Shown here in pieces: positions 18,517 through 27,806 of a DNA stretch of 64,000 bases. Under the pieces are notes generated by a model. It saw only the letters and a list, made by a program, of their open reading frames with translations, had not been told where the DNA came from and made no database searches. Source of the DNA: Rubellimicrobium thermophilum DSM 16684 (GTDB lineage Bacteria > Pseudomonadota > Alphaproteobacteria > Rhodobacterales > Rhodobacteraceae); contig NZ_KE557325.1 of NCBI RefSeq assembly GCF_000442315.1, forward strand, positions 1 to 64,000, written 5' to 3'. Positions within the stretch are counted from its first letter, which is position 1. Every line of letters starts with the position of its first letter. Position numbers and translations under genes: made by a program.

Positions 18517-19712
18517 TCCGGGACTCCTTCCTCGCGGCGCCGGGCTCCGCGGTCGGGGCCGAAAGCCCCCTGGCGATCGGGCACGGGCCGGCGGGCGGGA
18601 ATCAGGTCGAACAGGCCGCCGATGCCCTTGGGAAAGAACAGCGTGACCGCGACAAAGCTCAGGCCGAGGACCACGAGCCACCAGTCGGTCCAGTGGATGA
18701 CATGGAAGCCCAGATCGAGCGGCGGCGCCCCCCCGCCCGTGAACCAGGAGGAGAGGAGCGAGACCAGCGCCGCCCCGATCGCCGCCCCGTAGAGGCGGCC
18801 GCGGCCTCCGATCGCCACCCAGACGGCCAGATAGATGGAGGCCATGGGGGCGAGTTCGGCCGGATTGATGATGCCGGCCTGCGGATAATAGAGCGCCCCC
18901 GCCAAGCCGCTCACCATGGCCGTGAGGGTGAAGACGAACAGCTTGTAATGCTCCGTCTGATAGCCGAGGAAGCGCAGCCGTGCCTCGTCGTCGCGGATCG
19001 CCCGGATGACAGAGCCCATCCTGCCCGAGGTCACGAAGGCAAAGAGGAGATAGCCCCCCCCGAGCGCCAGGGCCGAGGCCCAGAGGAACAGCACCGACAG
19101 CAGGTCCTGTCCCAGGTGATCGAGGCCAGGGATGTTCTGAAGCCCCGACAGGCCGTTGTTGCCGCGCAGCCCGCTGTCGTTCTGGAACAGCCAGAGCGAT
19201 AGTGCCAGCGTCATCGCCTGGGTGAGGATCGACAGATAGACGCCGGTGACTCGCGAGCGGAACGCCAGCCAGCCGAAGATCAGCGCCAGAAGCCCCGGCG
19301 CCAGCATCACCATGAGGAGCTGCAGCAGCAGGTTGTCGGCAAAGGCCCAGATCCAGGGGAATTCGGAAGAACCGACGACACCGAAGATCTGCGATCCCAC
19401 GGCGGCCACGATCTCGGCCTCCGTCGGGGGCAGGGGGGATTGACGCAGGCTTTCGGTGACGATGATCTCGGTCCGGGCATACATCAGCCACTGGCCGATC
19501 GCGTAGCCGCCGATCCCGAAGAAGGCCATGTGCCCCAGCGAGAGAATGCCGCAATAGCCCCAGACCACATCCATCGCCACGGCGACGAGGCACAGGCAGA
19601 GCGTCTTGCCCAGCGTCTTGACGAAGGAGGTGGAGATCAGGCCAAGGCCCATCTGCGACAGGACCGTGGCGCCGAGCGTGACCAGCGCGAGCGCCAGCAG
19701 GAACCAGGTCAC
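18513..19712 (-). CDS. urtC: Urea ABC transporter permease UrtC
   Basis: 399-residue inner-membrane protein with about 9-10 hydrophobic helices. LivM-family landmarks: VWGYCGILSLGHMAFFGIGGYAIG (written in two parts, VWGYCGILSLGH and MAFFGIGGYAIG) and the cytoplasmic EAA-like loop RMGSVIRAIRDDEARLRFLGY that docks the ATPases. The C terminus is a charged tail after the last helix. Forms the channel with UrtB. It starts 39 bp after urtB and overlaps urtD. Confidence 0.93.
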   Translation of the reverse strand: MTWFLLALALVTLGATVLSQMGLGLISTSFVKTLGKTLCLCLVAVAMDVVWGYCGILSLGHMAFFGIGGYAIGQWLMYARTEIIVTESLRQSPLPPTEAEIVAAVGSQIFGVVGSSEFPWIWAFADNLLLQLLMVMLAPGLLALIFGWLAFRSRVTGVYLSILTQAMTLALSLWLFQNDSGLRGNNGLSGLQNIPGLDHLGQDLLSVLFLWASALALGGGYLLFAFVTSGRMGSVIRAIRDDEARLRFLGYQTEHYKLFVFTLTAMVSGLAGALYYPQAGIINPAELAPMASIYLAVWVAIGGRGRLYGAAIGAALVSLLSSWFTGGGAPPLDLGFHVIHWTDWWLVVLGLSFVAVTLFFPKGIGGLFDLIPARRPVPDRQGAFGPDRGARRREEGVPE

Positions 19713-19751
19713 CGGAGGGGTTCCGGGCGATGAGGGGCGGGCGCCGCATCC

Positions 19752-21701
19752 TCAGACTCCCGCCGCCCGGCCGCGCAGGGCGACGATGCCGCGCGGGCGG
19801 AACTGGATGAAGATGATGATGAAGAGGATCATGTAGGTCTGCGCAGCCAGGGTGTTGGATGGGTTGAACCATTCGATGAGCTTCTGCAGCCCGCCGATCA
19901 GCGTCGCCCCGGCCAGTGTGCCCCAGACATTGCCCACCCCGCCGACAACGACGGCCATGAAGCTCTGCACGATGTAGTTCGCCCCCATTTCGGAGGTGAC
20001 CTGGGCATAGAGGCCGATGGCCACTCCGGCGATGCCCGCGATGCCCGAGCCGAGACCGAAGGTCAGCATGTTGATGCGGTCGGGGTCGATCCCCATGGAG
20101 GCCGCCATGCCGGGATTCTGTGTCACGGCACGGATCTCGAGCCCAAGCCGGCTGCGGCGGAGCACGACGAGCAGAAGCGCGAGGAAGATCAGCGCGAGAA
20201 CGAAGATCGCGATGCGGATATGGGAGATCGACACCACGTCGTTGAGCGTGAGCGAGCCTGACAGCCAGGACGGCGCGGTGAGCGGTCGGGCCTGCGTGCC
20301 GAAGATGTTCTTCGCGATCTGCTGCAGCGCGATGGAGATGCCGAAGGTGGCCAGCAGCGTCTCGAGCGGGCGGCGAGAGAGGCGGCGGATCACCAGCCGC
20401 TCCATCGCCACACCGGCTGCGAAGGCGACCGCGAAGGCCAGCGGCAGCGCCACGGCAAGCGAGAGGGTCTGGTCGGGAATGACGCGTTGCACGCAATAGG
20501 CCGTATAGGCGCCGATCATGATGAACTCGCCATGGGCCATGTTGATCACACCCATCACCCCGAAGGTGATGGCCAGGCCGATGGCGGCAAGAAAGTAGAT
20601 CGAGGCCAGGGACAGGGCATCGAGACCGATATCGGCCGTCTGGTAGAGGGCCACCCGTGTCAGGCTCCGGTCGAGGGTCGCGCGCGCCGCCTCGGTCACC
20701 GCTGGATCCGGTTCGGCATAGCCGAGCCAGAAGACATGAGCCTCCAGGGCGGCATCGATGGCCTCATCCGTCACCCGGGGTGGAGCGCTCCCCGCGGCCA
20801 CCAGCCGGTCATAGGCCGCGGCGCGGGCGGCATCACTGTCCAGGGATGAGGGGTCCAGATCCGGCAGGCGCCCCTCGCCGATGGCGGCGACCAGCGCATT
20901 GCGGATGTCCTGTGCCGTCGGCACGGGCGGAGCAAGCCCCTCGGCCACGAGCAGGGCATAGGCGGCCTCGCGCGACAGGTCGGCCCCCCCTGGTTCGAGG
21001 ATGCGCGCGACATTCTCCCCCTCCGGGATCGCGGCCGCCACCTGGGGCGAGGCCGCGAGGATCTGGTTCAGGACGGAGCGCGATTCGAGACCCGTATCAT
21101 GGCCGAGTGCCGAGATCGCCGCGATCCGTGCGGCGGGATCGGCGTCGAAGCGGGCCGTCAGGATCCGTTCCAGCCGCTCCTTGCGGGCCTTCAGGACCGG
21201 ATCCGTCTCGGCCGCGATGCTCTCGCGCAGCGGGTCCAGATGGTCGGCCGACGGGTCGCGGGTGATGGCGGTCAGGGCGGCCGCGCGGCGTGCCGGATCG
21301 GGATCGGAGAGCTGGAATTCGATCAGCGCCGTCGCGATCGCTCCACGCACCCCGGCATTGGGGATCAGGGCCGATATCTCCCGTCGGCCTGCACCTCCTG
21401 CCGGCGCGCCGGTCGAGATGTCGAAGAGGAGATAGCCGTCCTCCGTCTCCTCGGCATAGAAGAACAGCCCGTCCGAGACCCGTCGGTAGACCGCCCGTTC
21501 GCGCCAGCGTTCGAGGAACAGGGGAACCTCGGGCAGGTTGGAGGCCAGGATCCGGTCGAGCGTCTCGCCGACGGTGCGGCGCGAGGGTTCGGCAATGGCC
21601 TCCGGGTTCTCCTGCAGGATGTCCTGCAGGGTCTGCGCCGCGGCCGGCAGGCTCAGAAGGCCTGCCAGAACGGCAAGCATCAGGCGGATCATGCGGAGCA
21701 T
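19752..21701 (-). CDS. urtB: Urea ABC transporter permease UrtB, long form
   Basis: 649 residues: signal peptide (MLRMIRLMLAVLAGLLSLPAAAQ), then about 340 residues of extracytoplasmic, HEAT-like alpha-helical sequence rich in Ala/Asp/Arg, then a LivH-type permease domain from about residue 365 (SLASIYFLAAIGLAITFGVMG, GVINMAHGEFIMIGAYTAY, RAVTQNPGMAASMGI). The N-terminal extension is characteristic of UrtB compared with LivH. Start at 21701 is preceded by GGAGGACCGGG; a second ATG at 21692 is possible. Pairs with UrtC in the membrane. Confidence 0.94.
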   Translation of the reverse strand: MLRMIRLMLAVLAGLLSLPAAAQTLQDILQENPEAIAEPSRRTVGETLDRILASNLPEVPLFLERWRERAVYRRVSDGLFFYAEETEDGYLLFDISTGAPAGGAGRREISALIPNAGVRGAIATALIEFQLSDPDPARRAAALTAITRDPSADHLDPLRESIAAETDPVLKARKERLERILTARFDADPAARIAAISALGHDTGLESRSVLNQILAASPQVAAAIPEGENVARILEPGGADLSREAAYALLVAEGLAPPVPTAQDIRNALVAAIGEGRLPDLDPSSLDSDAARAAAYDRLVAAGSAPPRVTDEAIDAALEAHVFWLGYAEPDPAVTEAARATLDRSLTRVALYQTADIGLDALSLASIYFLAAIGLAITFGVMGVINMAHGEFIMIGAYTAYCVQRVIPDQTLSLAVALPLAFAVAFAAGVAMERLVIRRLSRRPLETLLATFGISIALQQIAKNIFGTQARPLTAPSWLSGSLTLNDVVSISHIRIAIFVLALIFLALLLVVLRRSRLGLEIRAVTQNPGMAASMGIDPDRINMLTFGLGSGIAGIAGVAIGLYAQVTSEMGANYIVQSFMAVVVGGVGNVWGTLAGATLIGGLQKLIEWFNPSNTLAAQTYMILFIIIFIQFRPRGIVALRGRAAGV

Positions 21702-21721
21702 CCCGGTCCTCCGGCAGGCGC

Positions 21722-21738
21722 GGGGGGGTGCCCCCCCC
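21722..21738 (-). other. Hairpin between urtA and urtB
   Basis: A G-run and a C-run (seven G, TG, eight C on the plus strand) can form a very stable small hairpin immediately after the urtA stop. No T-tract follows. Such intercistronic structures after binding-protein genes often let the first gene be expressed more highly than the permeases; that role is inferred here. Confidence 0.4.
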
Positions 21739-21748
21739 GGCCGTTGCG

Positions 21749-23032
21749 TCAGTAGTTGGACGTGAGCTGCACGCAGGTCTGGGTCTGCGTGTTGTACATG
21801 CCGCAGCCCAGCCCCGGCCAATCGGATTCGAGCACCGCCGATTCGGGCAGATAGTCGGTCCAGGCGTCGCCCGGGACTTCCTCCGTCTGGAAGACGATGT
21901 CGAACTGGCCGTCGGCACGGATCTCTCCGATCAGCACCGGCTTGGTCAGGTGATGATTGGGCAGCATCACCGCCGTCCCCCCGGTCAGATTGGGGAATTC
22001 CTGCCCGTACATCGCCTCGCGCACGGCATCGACATCGGTGGTGCCGGCTTCGGTGACCGCGTTCACCCACATGTTGAAGCCGATGTAATGGGCCTCCATC
22101 GGGTCGTTCGTCACGCGCTCCGGATCGCCGATGAACTCGTGCCAGGCGGCGATGAAGGCCTCGTTCTCGGGTGTGTCGGCCGACATGAAGTAGTTCCAGG
22201 CCGCAAGATGGCCGACCAGATCGCTGGTATCGAGACCCGAAAGCTCCTCCTCGCCGACCGAGAAGGCGATCACCGGAATCTCGTCGGCCGACACCCCCTG
22301 CGCCGCCAGCTCCTTGTAGAAGCCCACATTGGCATCGCCGTTGATCGTCGAGATGACGCCGACCTGTTCTCCGTCGGCCGCGAGGGCGACCACATCGGAC
22401 ACGATCGTGGCCCAGTCGGAATGACCGAAGGGGGTGTAGTTGACGAAGATATTCTCCTCCGGGATGCCGCGTGAGACCAGATAGGACTGCAGGATGTTGT
22501 TGGTGGTGCGAGGATAGACGTAATCCGTCCCCAGCAGGGCGAATTTCGTGACCCCGAGTTCGTCGAGGAAGTAGTCCACGGCCGGAATGGCCTGCTGATT
22601 GGGCGCAGCGCCCGTGTAGAACACGTTGCGCGAGGATTCCTCGCCCTCATACTGCACCGGATAGAAGAGGAGACCGTTCAGCTCCTCCAGGACCGGCAGC
22701 ACGGACTTGCGGCTGACGCTTGTCCAGTTGCCGAAGATCACCGCCACATCATGCACGGTCAGAAGCTCGCGCGCCTTTTCGGCGAAGAGCGGCCAGTCCG
22801 AGGCGGGATCCACGACGACAGGTTCGATCTCGCAGCCGAGCAGGCCGCCCTTGGCATTCTGCTGCGCGATGAGCATCAGCATGACGTCCTTGAGAGTCGT
22901 CTCGGAGATGGCCATGCTGCCCGAAAGGGAATGCAGGATGCCGACCTTGATCGGGCAGGAGACCTGCGCCTGGGCCGCGCCGGCGGTCAGCGCCAGGGCG
23001 GAGAGGGTCGAAAGGGCGAAGGTTCGGGTCAT
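21749..23032 (-). CDS. urtA: Urea ABC transporter substrate-binding protein UrtA
   Basis: 427-residue periplasmic binding protein with signal peptide MTRTFALSTLSALALTAGAAQA. Typical UrtA features: IKVGILHSLSGSMAISET, LLGCEIEPVVVDPASDWP, FGNWTSVSRKSVLPV, LLFYPVQYEGEE, GTDYVYPRTTN, and SVGEEEL. Unlike LivJ it carries the YPVQYEGEE segment, specific to urea/short-chain amide receptors. Start 23032 has only a weak Shine-Dalgarno (GACGACGAAC). First gene of the urt operon. Confidence 0.95.
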   Translation of the reverse strand: MTRTFALSTLSALALTAGAAQAQVSCPIKVGILHSLSGSMAISETTLKDVMLMLIAQQNAKGGLLGCEIEPVVVDPASDWPLFAEKARELLTVHDVAVIFGNWTSVSRKSVLPVLEELNGLLFYPVQYEGEESSRNVFYTGAAPNQQAIPAVDYFLDELGVTKFALLGTDYVYPRTTNNILQSYLVSRGIPEENIFVNYTPFGHSDWATIVSDVVALAADGEQVGVISTINGDANVGFYKELAAQGVSADEIPVIAFSVGEEELSGLDTSDLVGHLAAWNYFMSADTPENEAFIAAWHEFIGDPERVTNDPMEAHYIGFNMWVNAVTEAGTTDVDAVREAMYGQEFPNLTGGTAVMLPNHHLTKPVLIGEIRADGQFDIVFQTEEVPGDAWTDYLPESAVLESDWPGLGCGMYNTQTQTCVQLTSNY

Positions 23033-23536
23033 GTTCGTCGTCTCTGTCCCCAGCTTGTGCTGCAAGGCCGGGAAACCCCTTGCCACGCCGTCCCGGGCAG
23101 GAGCGGAGAGGCTGCCAGGGTCGGGCCTTGCAGCAGATCCTGTTGTGGCCGCGCGGGGATCTCCCTTCGGGGGAACTGCCCCCGTGCGGTGTTTCTCTGA
23201 TCGGGTCCGGCACCCACGCCGCCCGAGAGCGATCCAAGCAGCTGCACGCTCACTGCCGGAACCCGGCAGCGACATCGGGTTCCGGTGAATCGAGCAGATT
23301 GCCGAAACCTTGTGCGGAATGGCGCTTTCTGCCCCCGGAGCAGGCAGTCCGCGTTCCCCTTGGGCCCGGTTTGGAACCCCGCGCAACGGGATCGGGCCCG
23401 GTTCCGGATGGCCCGGATACGCCCTGCGACGAAAGACGGGGTGGAAAGAGGCGAGGGGCCTGGGCCGACGGGCAATCCGGCATGGGCTGTTCATGCCTGA
23501 TGGCAGTTGAGGTGCGGTTGAGTTTGGGCCTCTATC
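23033..23536. other. Divergent intergenic region urtA / PepSY gene
   Basis: 504 bp with no supported gene. It should hold the promoters of the minus-strand urt operon and the plus-strand PepSY-regulator-kinase operon. I searched by eye for a sigma-54 site expected for nitrogen control of urt, and found none with proper GG-N10-GC spacing. Frames through the region have no recognisable product. Confidence 0.5.
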
Positions 23537-23854
23537 ATGGCGGTCATGCGCCGCTTGGTAATCCTCTTCGGGCTGATCGGGATGGCCGCCCTGGCCGCCC
23601 TGGCCGAACCCGTGCCGCCGCCCGGGACCTCCCCGCTGACGCCCGAGGCCGCGCTGGCCTGTGCCGCGGCCCGCTACCGGGGCGAGGCCCTCCGGATCGA
23701 GGAGCGCCAGAGCGGCAGGGTGCAGGAACTGCGTTGGCGCACGCCGGCGGGCAATGTGCTCGAAATCCGTCTCACCGGCCCCGGCTGCCTGTTCCTCGAG
23801 GTGCGCGGCGTGGGCCAGATCGAGGCGCGCATCCTGCCGGAGGAGGATTCATGA
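23537..23854 (+). CDS. PepSY-like small exported protein
   Basis: 105 residues (102 if started at the second ATG, 23546). Signal peptide RRLVILFGLIGMAALAALA, then one PepSY-like alpha/beta unit: a helix (TPEAALACAAARYRGEAL), strand (RIEERQSGRVQELRWRTPAG) and strand (NVLEIRLTGPGCLFLEVRG). PepSY domains are periplasmic and often regulate proteases or sensor kinases. Stop overlaps the response-regulator ATG (ATGA), and a kinase follows, so it may be an accessory of the sensor. Domain call is by shape; moderate certainty. Confidence 0.65.
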   Translation: MAVMRRLVILFGLIGMAALAALAEPVPPPGTSPLTPEAALACAAARYRGEALRIEERQSGRVQELRWRTPAGNVLEIRLTGPGCLFLEVRGVGQIEARILPEEDS

Positions 23855-24519
23855 AGGTGCTGGTGGTTGAAGATGACGTGGATCTGGCCTCCCAGATCGG
23901 TGCGGCACTGGAAGAGGCCGGCTATACCGTCGAGACCGCCCATGACGGCGAGACCGGCGACTTTCTGGGCGCGACCGAGCAGGTCTCGGCCGCGGTGCTC
24001 GATCTCGGCTTGCCGGGGATGGACGGGATCGCGGTGCTGAAATCCTGGCGGGCGCAGGGGCTGGGCTTTCCGGTGCTGATCCTGACCGCCCGCGATGCCT
24101 TTGCCGACAAGGTGGCGGGCTTCCGCGCCGGGGCGGACGACTATGTGCTCAAGCCCTTCCGCATGGAGGAGGTGGTGCTGCGCCTTGCGGCCCTGCTGCG
24201 CCGCGCGGCCGGACATGCCAGCCCCGAGATTGCAGCCGGCTCGCTGGTCTTCGATACGGCCACGGGCCTCGCCACGCTGGACGGCCTGCCGCTGAAACTG
24301 ACGGCCTTCGAGACGAGGATCCTGCGCCAGCTCATGCTCAATCTCGGCCGCCCCGTCAGCCGGACCGATCTGGCCGAGCAGCTCTATGACGGCGAGACCG
24401 ATCGCGACTTCCGCTCCATCGAGGTGCTGATCGGGCGGCTCAGGCGCAAGATCGGCGAGGGGCGCATCGAGACGCGGCGCGGCGAGGGCTGGCGGCTTCT
24501 GCCCGGCGATCCGGAATGA
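23851..24519 (+). CDS. OmpR/PhoP-family response regulator
   Basis: 222 residues. Receiver domain about 1-115 with acidic pocket EDD (residues 7-9), phospho-acceptor Asp in LDLGLPGMDG, Thr in LILTARD and Lys in DDYVLKPF. C-terminal winged helix about 130-220 (LTAFETRILRQLMLNLGR, SIEVLIGRLRRKIGEGRIETRRGEGWRL in parts) binds DNA. Upstream PepSY gene and downstream kinase overlap by ATGA on both sides. The set resembles PhoPQ/FeuPQ-type systems that sense envelope conditions; the actual signal is unknown. Confidence 0.92.
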   Translation: MKVLVVEDDVDLASQIGAALEEAGYTVETAHDGETGDFLGATEQVSAAVLDLGLPGMDGIAVLKSWRAQGLGFPVLILTARDAFADKVAGFRAGADDYVLKPFRMEEVVLRLAALLRRAAGHASPEIAAGSLVFDTATGLATLDGLPLKLTAFETRILRQLMLNLGRPVSRTDLAEQLYDGETDRDFRSIEVLIGRLRRKIGEGRIETRRGEGWRLLPGDPE

Positions 24520-25801
24520 CGCTGCATTCGATCCGTGCGCGGCTGCTGATCGCCGGCGGGGGCTGACGGCACTGGCGCTGGCGGGGGCCTGGTGGCTGCT
24601 GAGCCTGCAGCTGGCCGAGTTCGTCGAACGGCGCATCCAGACGGAACTGCGGGCCCAGGCCCTCGGCCTCATGGCGGCGGCGGGATGGGACGAGACGAGC
24701 GGCGAATTCCTGGTCGATCCGCCGCCGGCGGATCCGCGCTTCGGCCAGCCGCTGTCAGGCTGGGTCTGGCAGATCGCGGATGGCCGGACAGTGCTGGCCC
24801 GCTCTCCTTCGCTGCTGTCGGCCGATCTCGGCCCGCGGGGGACGATGGCGGCGGCCGACGGGCAGGCCCTGATCCTGTATCACGAGACCTTTACCGCGCC
24901 AGGTGACGGCCGCCCGCTGATCGTCTCTGTCGGGCTGCCCGCGGCCGAGGCGACGGAGGAGCTGGCCGCGCTGAACCGGCCCCTGGCGCTGACCTTTGCC
25001 TTGCTGGCTCTGGCGCTGATGGGGACGCAGATCGTCGCGGTCCGGGCCGGGTTGGTCGACCTCACCCGCTTTGCCCGGGCCGTGGCACGGCTGCGCGAAG
25101 GACAGGGCCACGACCTGCCCGAGCCCCGCACGGCCGAACTGGCCCCCCTGGCAGCCGAGCTCGGGCGGCTGATCGCCGCCAACCGCGACCAGATCGCCCG
25201 TGCCCGCGCCGAGGCCGCCGACCTGGCCCATGCGCTCAAGACCCCGCTTGCGGTTCTTGCGAACCGCGTCGGGCCTGCGGACCGTGCCGTGCTCGACCGC
25301 ATGGAGCGCATCCTGCGCTGGCATCTCACGCGGGCCCGCGCGGCCGGCCGGTCTGCCGATCCTGCCGCCCGTGCCCCCGTCTTGCCGGTGCTGGAGGATG
25401 TCGCGCTCGTCCTCGCCCCCGAGGCCCGGCGCCGCGGCGTGACCCTGCGCGTCGAGGCCGGGGATGCGCCGGCCTTTCGCGGCGATGCCGAGGATCTGGC
25501 CGAGATGATCGGAACCCTGGCCGAGAATGCCGTCAAATGGGCCCGCGGCGCGGTGCGGCTGACCGCCCGTGGCGAGGCGGGGCGGCTGATCCTCGAGATT
25601 GCCGATGACGGCCCCGGCATCCCCGAGGTCGAGCGCAGCCGCCTCATGACCCGCGGCGCCCGGCTCGATCAGTCCGGCCATGGCCTGGGCCTTGCCATCG
25701 CCGCCGACCGTGCCGAGGCCTGCGGCGGCCGCCTGATTCTGGGAGAGGCGCCCGAAGGCGGCCTGCTCGCCCGCCTCGAGCTGCCCGCCGCCGGGGGATG
25801 A
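24516..25801 (+). CDS. Sensor histidine kinase (frameshifted near 5' end)
   Basis: The ATG at 24516 overlaps the regulator stop and begins MTLHSIRARLLIAGGG, then hits TGA; adding one G to the G-run 24558-24562 continues into the long frame, giving 428 residues. Layout: first membrane helix (LTALALAGAWWLL), periplasmic domain of about 130 residues, second helix (LALTFALLALALMGTQIVA), a short linker, H-box DLAHALKTPLAVL with the phosphorylated His, N-box LAENAVKWA, G1 DDGPGIPE and G2 GHGLGLAIA. PhoQ-like. All catalytic boxes are intact, so the break is probably a missed base in a homopolymer. Confidence 0.87.
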
Positions 25802-25809
25802 TCCCCGCC

Positions 25810-26271
25810 CTAGAGGGGCAGGGCCACGGTGTTCTTGATCTCCTCCATGCTGAGCAGGGCGGTGACGTTATAGATGCGCACCTCCGAGATGAGCGCCTGA
25901 TAGAAGGCATCATAGGCCCGCGCATTGCGGACCCGGACCTTGAGGATGTAGTCGATATCCCCCGCCAGGCGGTGCGCCTCCATCACTTCGGGGCGCGCCC
26001 TCAGGGCCGCCAGGAAGCGGCGCTGCCATTCGGCCTCGTGCTCGCTCGTGCGGATCAGCACGAAGAAGGTCGCCTCGAAGCCCAGCTTTTCGGCATCGAG
26101 CAGCACCGTCTGCTGCCCGATGATTCCCGCCTCGCGCAGCTTGCGGATGCGGTTCCAGACCGGCGTCTTGGATGAGCCCACGGCGCGCGCGATCTCCTCG
26201 AGCGAGCGGCCTGCATCGCGCTGCAGCTCGATGAGGATTTTCCGGTCCGTCTCGTCCAGACGGAATGTCAT
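25810..26271 (-). CDS. Lrp/AsnC-family transcriptional regulator
   Basis: 153 residues: N-terminal helix-turn-helix (LDETDRKILIELQRDAGRSL, then IARAVGSSKTPVWNRIRKL) and a C-terminal RAM ligand-binding domain (HRLAGDIDYILKVRVRNA). It is divergent from the cysG-cysI-cysH-fpr operon across 137 bp, so it most likely controls sulfur assimilation in response to an amino acid such as cysteine, an inference from position. Start at 26271 gives the standard MTFRLDETDRKIL. Confidence 0.9.
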   Translation of the reverse strand: MTFRLDETDRKILIELQRDAGRSLEEIARAVGSSKTPVWNRIRKLREAGIIGQQTVLLDAEKLGFEATFFVLIRTSEHEAEWQRRFLAALRARPEVMEAHRLAGDIDYILKVRVRNARAYDAFYQALISEVRIYNVTALLSMEEIKNTVALPL

Positions 26272-26292
26272 CCGCCCCCTCCTCTCGGTTCA

Positions 26293-26334
26293 GGAAAAAT
26301 TCCCTGATGAATGAACTTCTGTAAGAATAATTCC
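26293..26334. promoter_or_regulatory. Candidate Lrp operator pair upstream of cysG
   Basis: In an AT-rich patch within the divergent Lrp/cysG region there are two similar AATTCC-ended elements, GGAAAAATTCC (26293-26303, a near-palindrome) and GAATAATTCC (26325-26334). Their centres are about 31-32 bp apart, three helical turns, which suits a multimeric Lrp-type protein. Functional role is inferred. Confidence 0.4.
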
Positions 26335-26408
26335 TTATTTGTGTGCTGCAATGGCAAATGATCGGAACATTGTCCTATATTGCCGCGGCAAGCAGAGGGT
26401 CAGGCGCG

Positions 26409-27806
26409 ATGCGGCATTTCCCGATCTTCATGGCGGTCGCCGGGCGGCGGATCGTCGTTGCGGGCGGTGGCGAGGCCGCCCTGGCCAAGCTGCGCCTTCT
26501 GCTGAAGACCGAGGCGCAGATCGATGTCCATGCCGAGGCGCCCCTGCCCGAGATCGAGGCCCTGGCCGCCGAGGGGCGTATCCGCCTCCTCCGCCGGCGG
26601 CCGGAGGCGACGGATCTGGCCGGGGCCGTCCTGGCCTACGGGGCCGAGGAGGACGATCTGCTCGATGCGCGTCTGGCCGCCCTGGCAACAGAAGCCGGCG
26701 TGCCCCACAACATCGTGGACGATCTCGATCGTTCCGCCTTCATCACCCCGGCCATCGTCGATCGCGATCCGGTCGTCGTGGCGATCGGTACCGAAGGGGC
26801 GGCGCCCGTCCTTGCCCGGCGCATCAAGGCCGAGATCGAGGAGCGCCTGCCCTCCGCGCTGGGGATCCTCGCCCGGATCGCCAGAGGGTTCCGCCACGCC
26901 GCCGAGGCGCTGCCCTTCGGCCGGCCGCGGCGCGATTTCTGGGGGGCCTTCTATGATCGCGCCGGGCCCGAGGCCCTTTCGCAGGGGGGCGAGGCGGCCG
27001 TCCTGCCGGCGCTGCGGCGCCTTCTGGCCGACCATCTGACCGCAGCGCCCGCCGCCGGCCGCGTGGATTTCGTCGGGGCCGGACCCGGCGACCCGGACCT
27101 GCTGACCCTGCGGGCGCGTCGCGCGCTCGATGCCGCCGATGTCGTGATCCATGACCGTCTCGTGCCGCCGGCGATCCTCGATCTGGCCCGGCGCGAGGCG
27201 ACGATCATCGATGCCGGCAAGGAGGGCTTCGGTCCGTCAACCCCGCAGGCGGCCATCAATGCCATGCTGGTCGCCCATGCGGCTCGCGGCCTGCATGTCG
27301 TGCGTCTGAAATCCGGGGACCCCACCCTGTTCGGCCGCCTCGACGAGGAGATCGCCGCCGTCGAGGCCGCAGGGATCGACTGGGCCATCGTTCCGGGCAT
27401 CACGGCCGCCTCCGCCGCCGTGGCGGTCATCGGCCAGTCGCTGACGGCCCGGGGACGCAATTCGGCCGTCCGCTTCCTGACGGGCCATGACATGAAGGGA
27501 TTTGCCGATCACGACTGGCGGGCCCTGGCGCGAGCGGGCGAGGTCGCGGCGATCTACATGGGCAAGCGGGCCGCCCGCTTCCTGCAGGGGCGCCTGCTGA
27601 TGCATGGTGCCGATCCGGCGACACCCGTCACCGTCGTGGCCAGCGCGAGCCGCCCCGATCAGCAGATCCTCTCCACCACGCTCAGCGATCTGGAACCGGC
27701 GCTGACGCGGGCGGCCTTCGAGGGGCCCGCCCTGATCCTCTTCGGTCTTGTGCCGCGCCGGGCCGAGCCGGCGCTTTCCGCTTCGCTCCAGGAGGCTGCC
27801 CGATGA
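26409..27806 (+). CDS. cysG: Siroheme synthase
   Basis: 465 residues. N-terminal module (about 1-200) is the precorrin-2 dehydrogenase/ferrochelatase: MRHFPIFMAVAGRRIVVAGGGEAAL with a GGG NAD motif. C-terminal module (from about residue 216, VDFVGAGPGDPDLLTLRARRAL) is the SAM-dependent uroporphyrinogen III methyltransferase, with VVIHDRLVP, VRLKSGDPTLFGR and VPGITAASA. Makes siroheme for the sulfite reductase encoded two genes downstream. Start at 26409 matches the conserved family start; the upstream frame is non-homologous. Confidence 0.95.
   Translation: MRHFPIFMAVAGRRIVVAGGGEAALAKLRLLLKTEAQIDVHAEAPLPEIEALAAEGRIRLLRRRPEATDLAGAVLAYGAEEDDLLDARLAALATEAGVPHNIVDDLDRSAFITPAIVDRDPVVVAIGTEGAAPVLARRIKAEIEERLPSALGILARIARGFRHAAEALPFGRPRRDFWGAFYDRAGPEALSQGGEAAVLPALRRLLADHLTAAPAAGRVDFVGAGPGDPDLLTLRARRALDAADVVIHDRLVPPAILDLARREATIIDAGKEGFGPSTPQAAINAMLVAHAARGLHVVRLKSGDPTLFGRLDEEIAAVEAAGIDWAIVPGITAASAAVAVIGQSLTARGRNSAVRFLTGHDMKGFADHDWRALARAGEVAAIYMGKRAARFLQGRLLMHGADPATPVTVVASASRPDQQILSTTLSDLEPALTRAAFEGPALILFGLVPRRAEPALSASLQEAAR

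Noticed and set aside
17776-20496. 906-codon frame spanning urtD and urtC
   Set aside because: Only the last 246 residues are a real protein (UrtD); the rest is an out-of-frame reading of urtC.
23033-23250. Sigma-54 promoter for urtA
   Set aside because: A GG...TTGCA resemblance has 12 rather than 10 bases between GG and GC; not supported.
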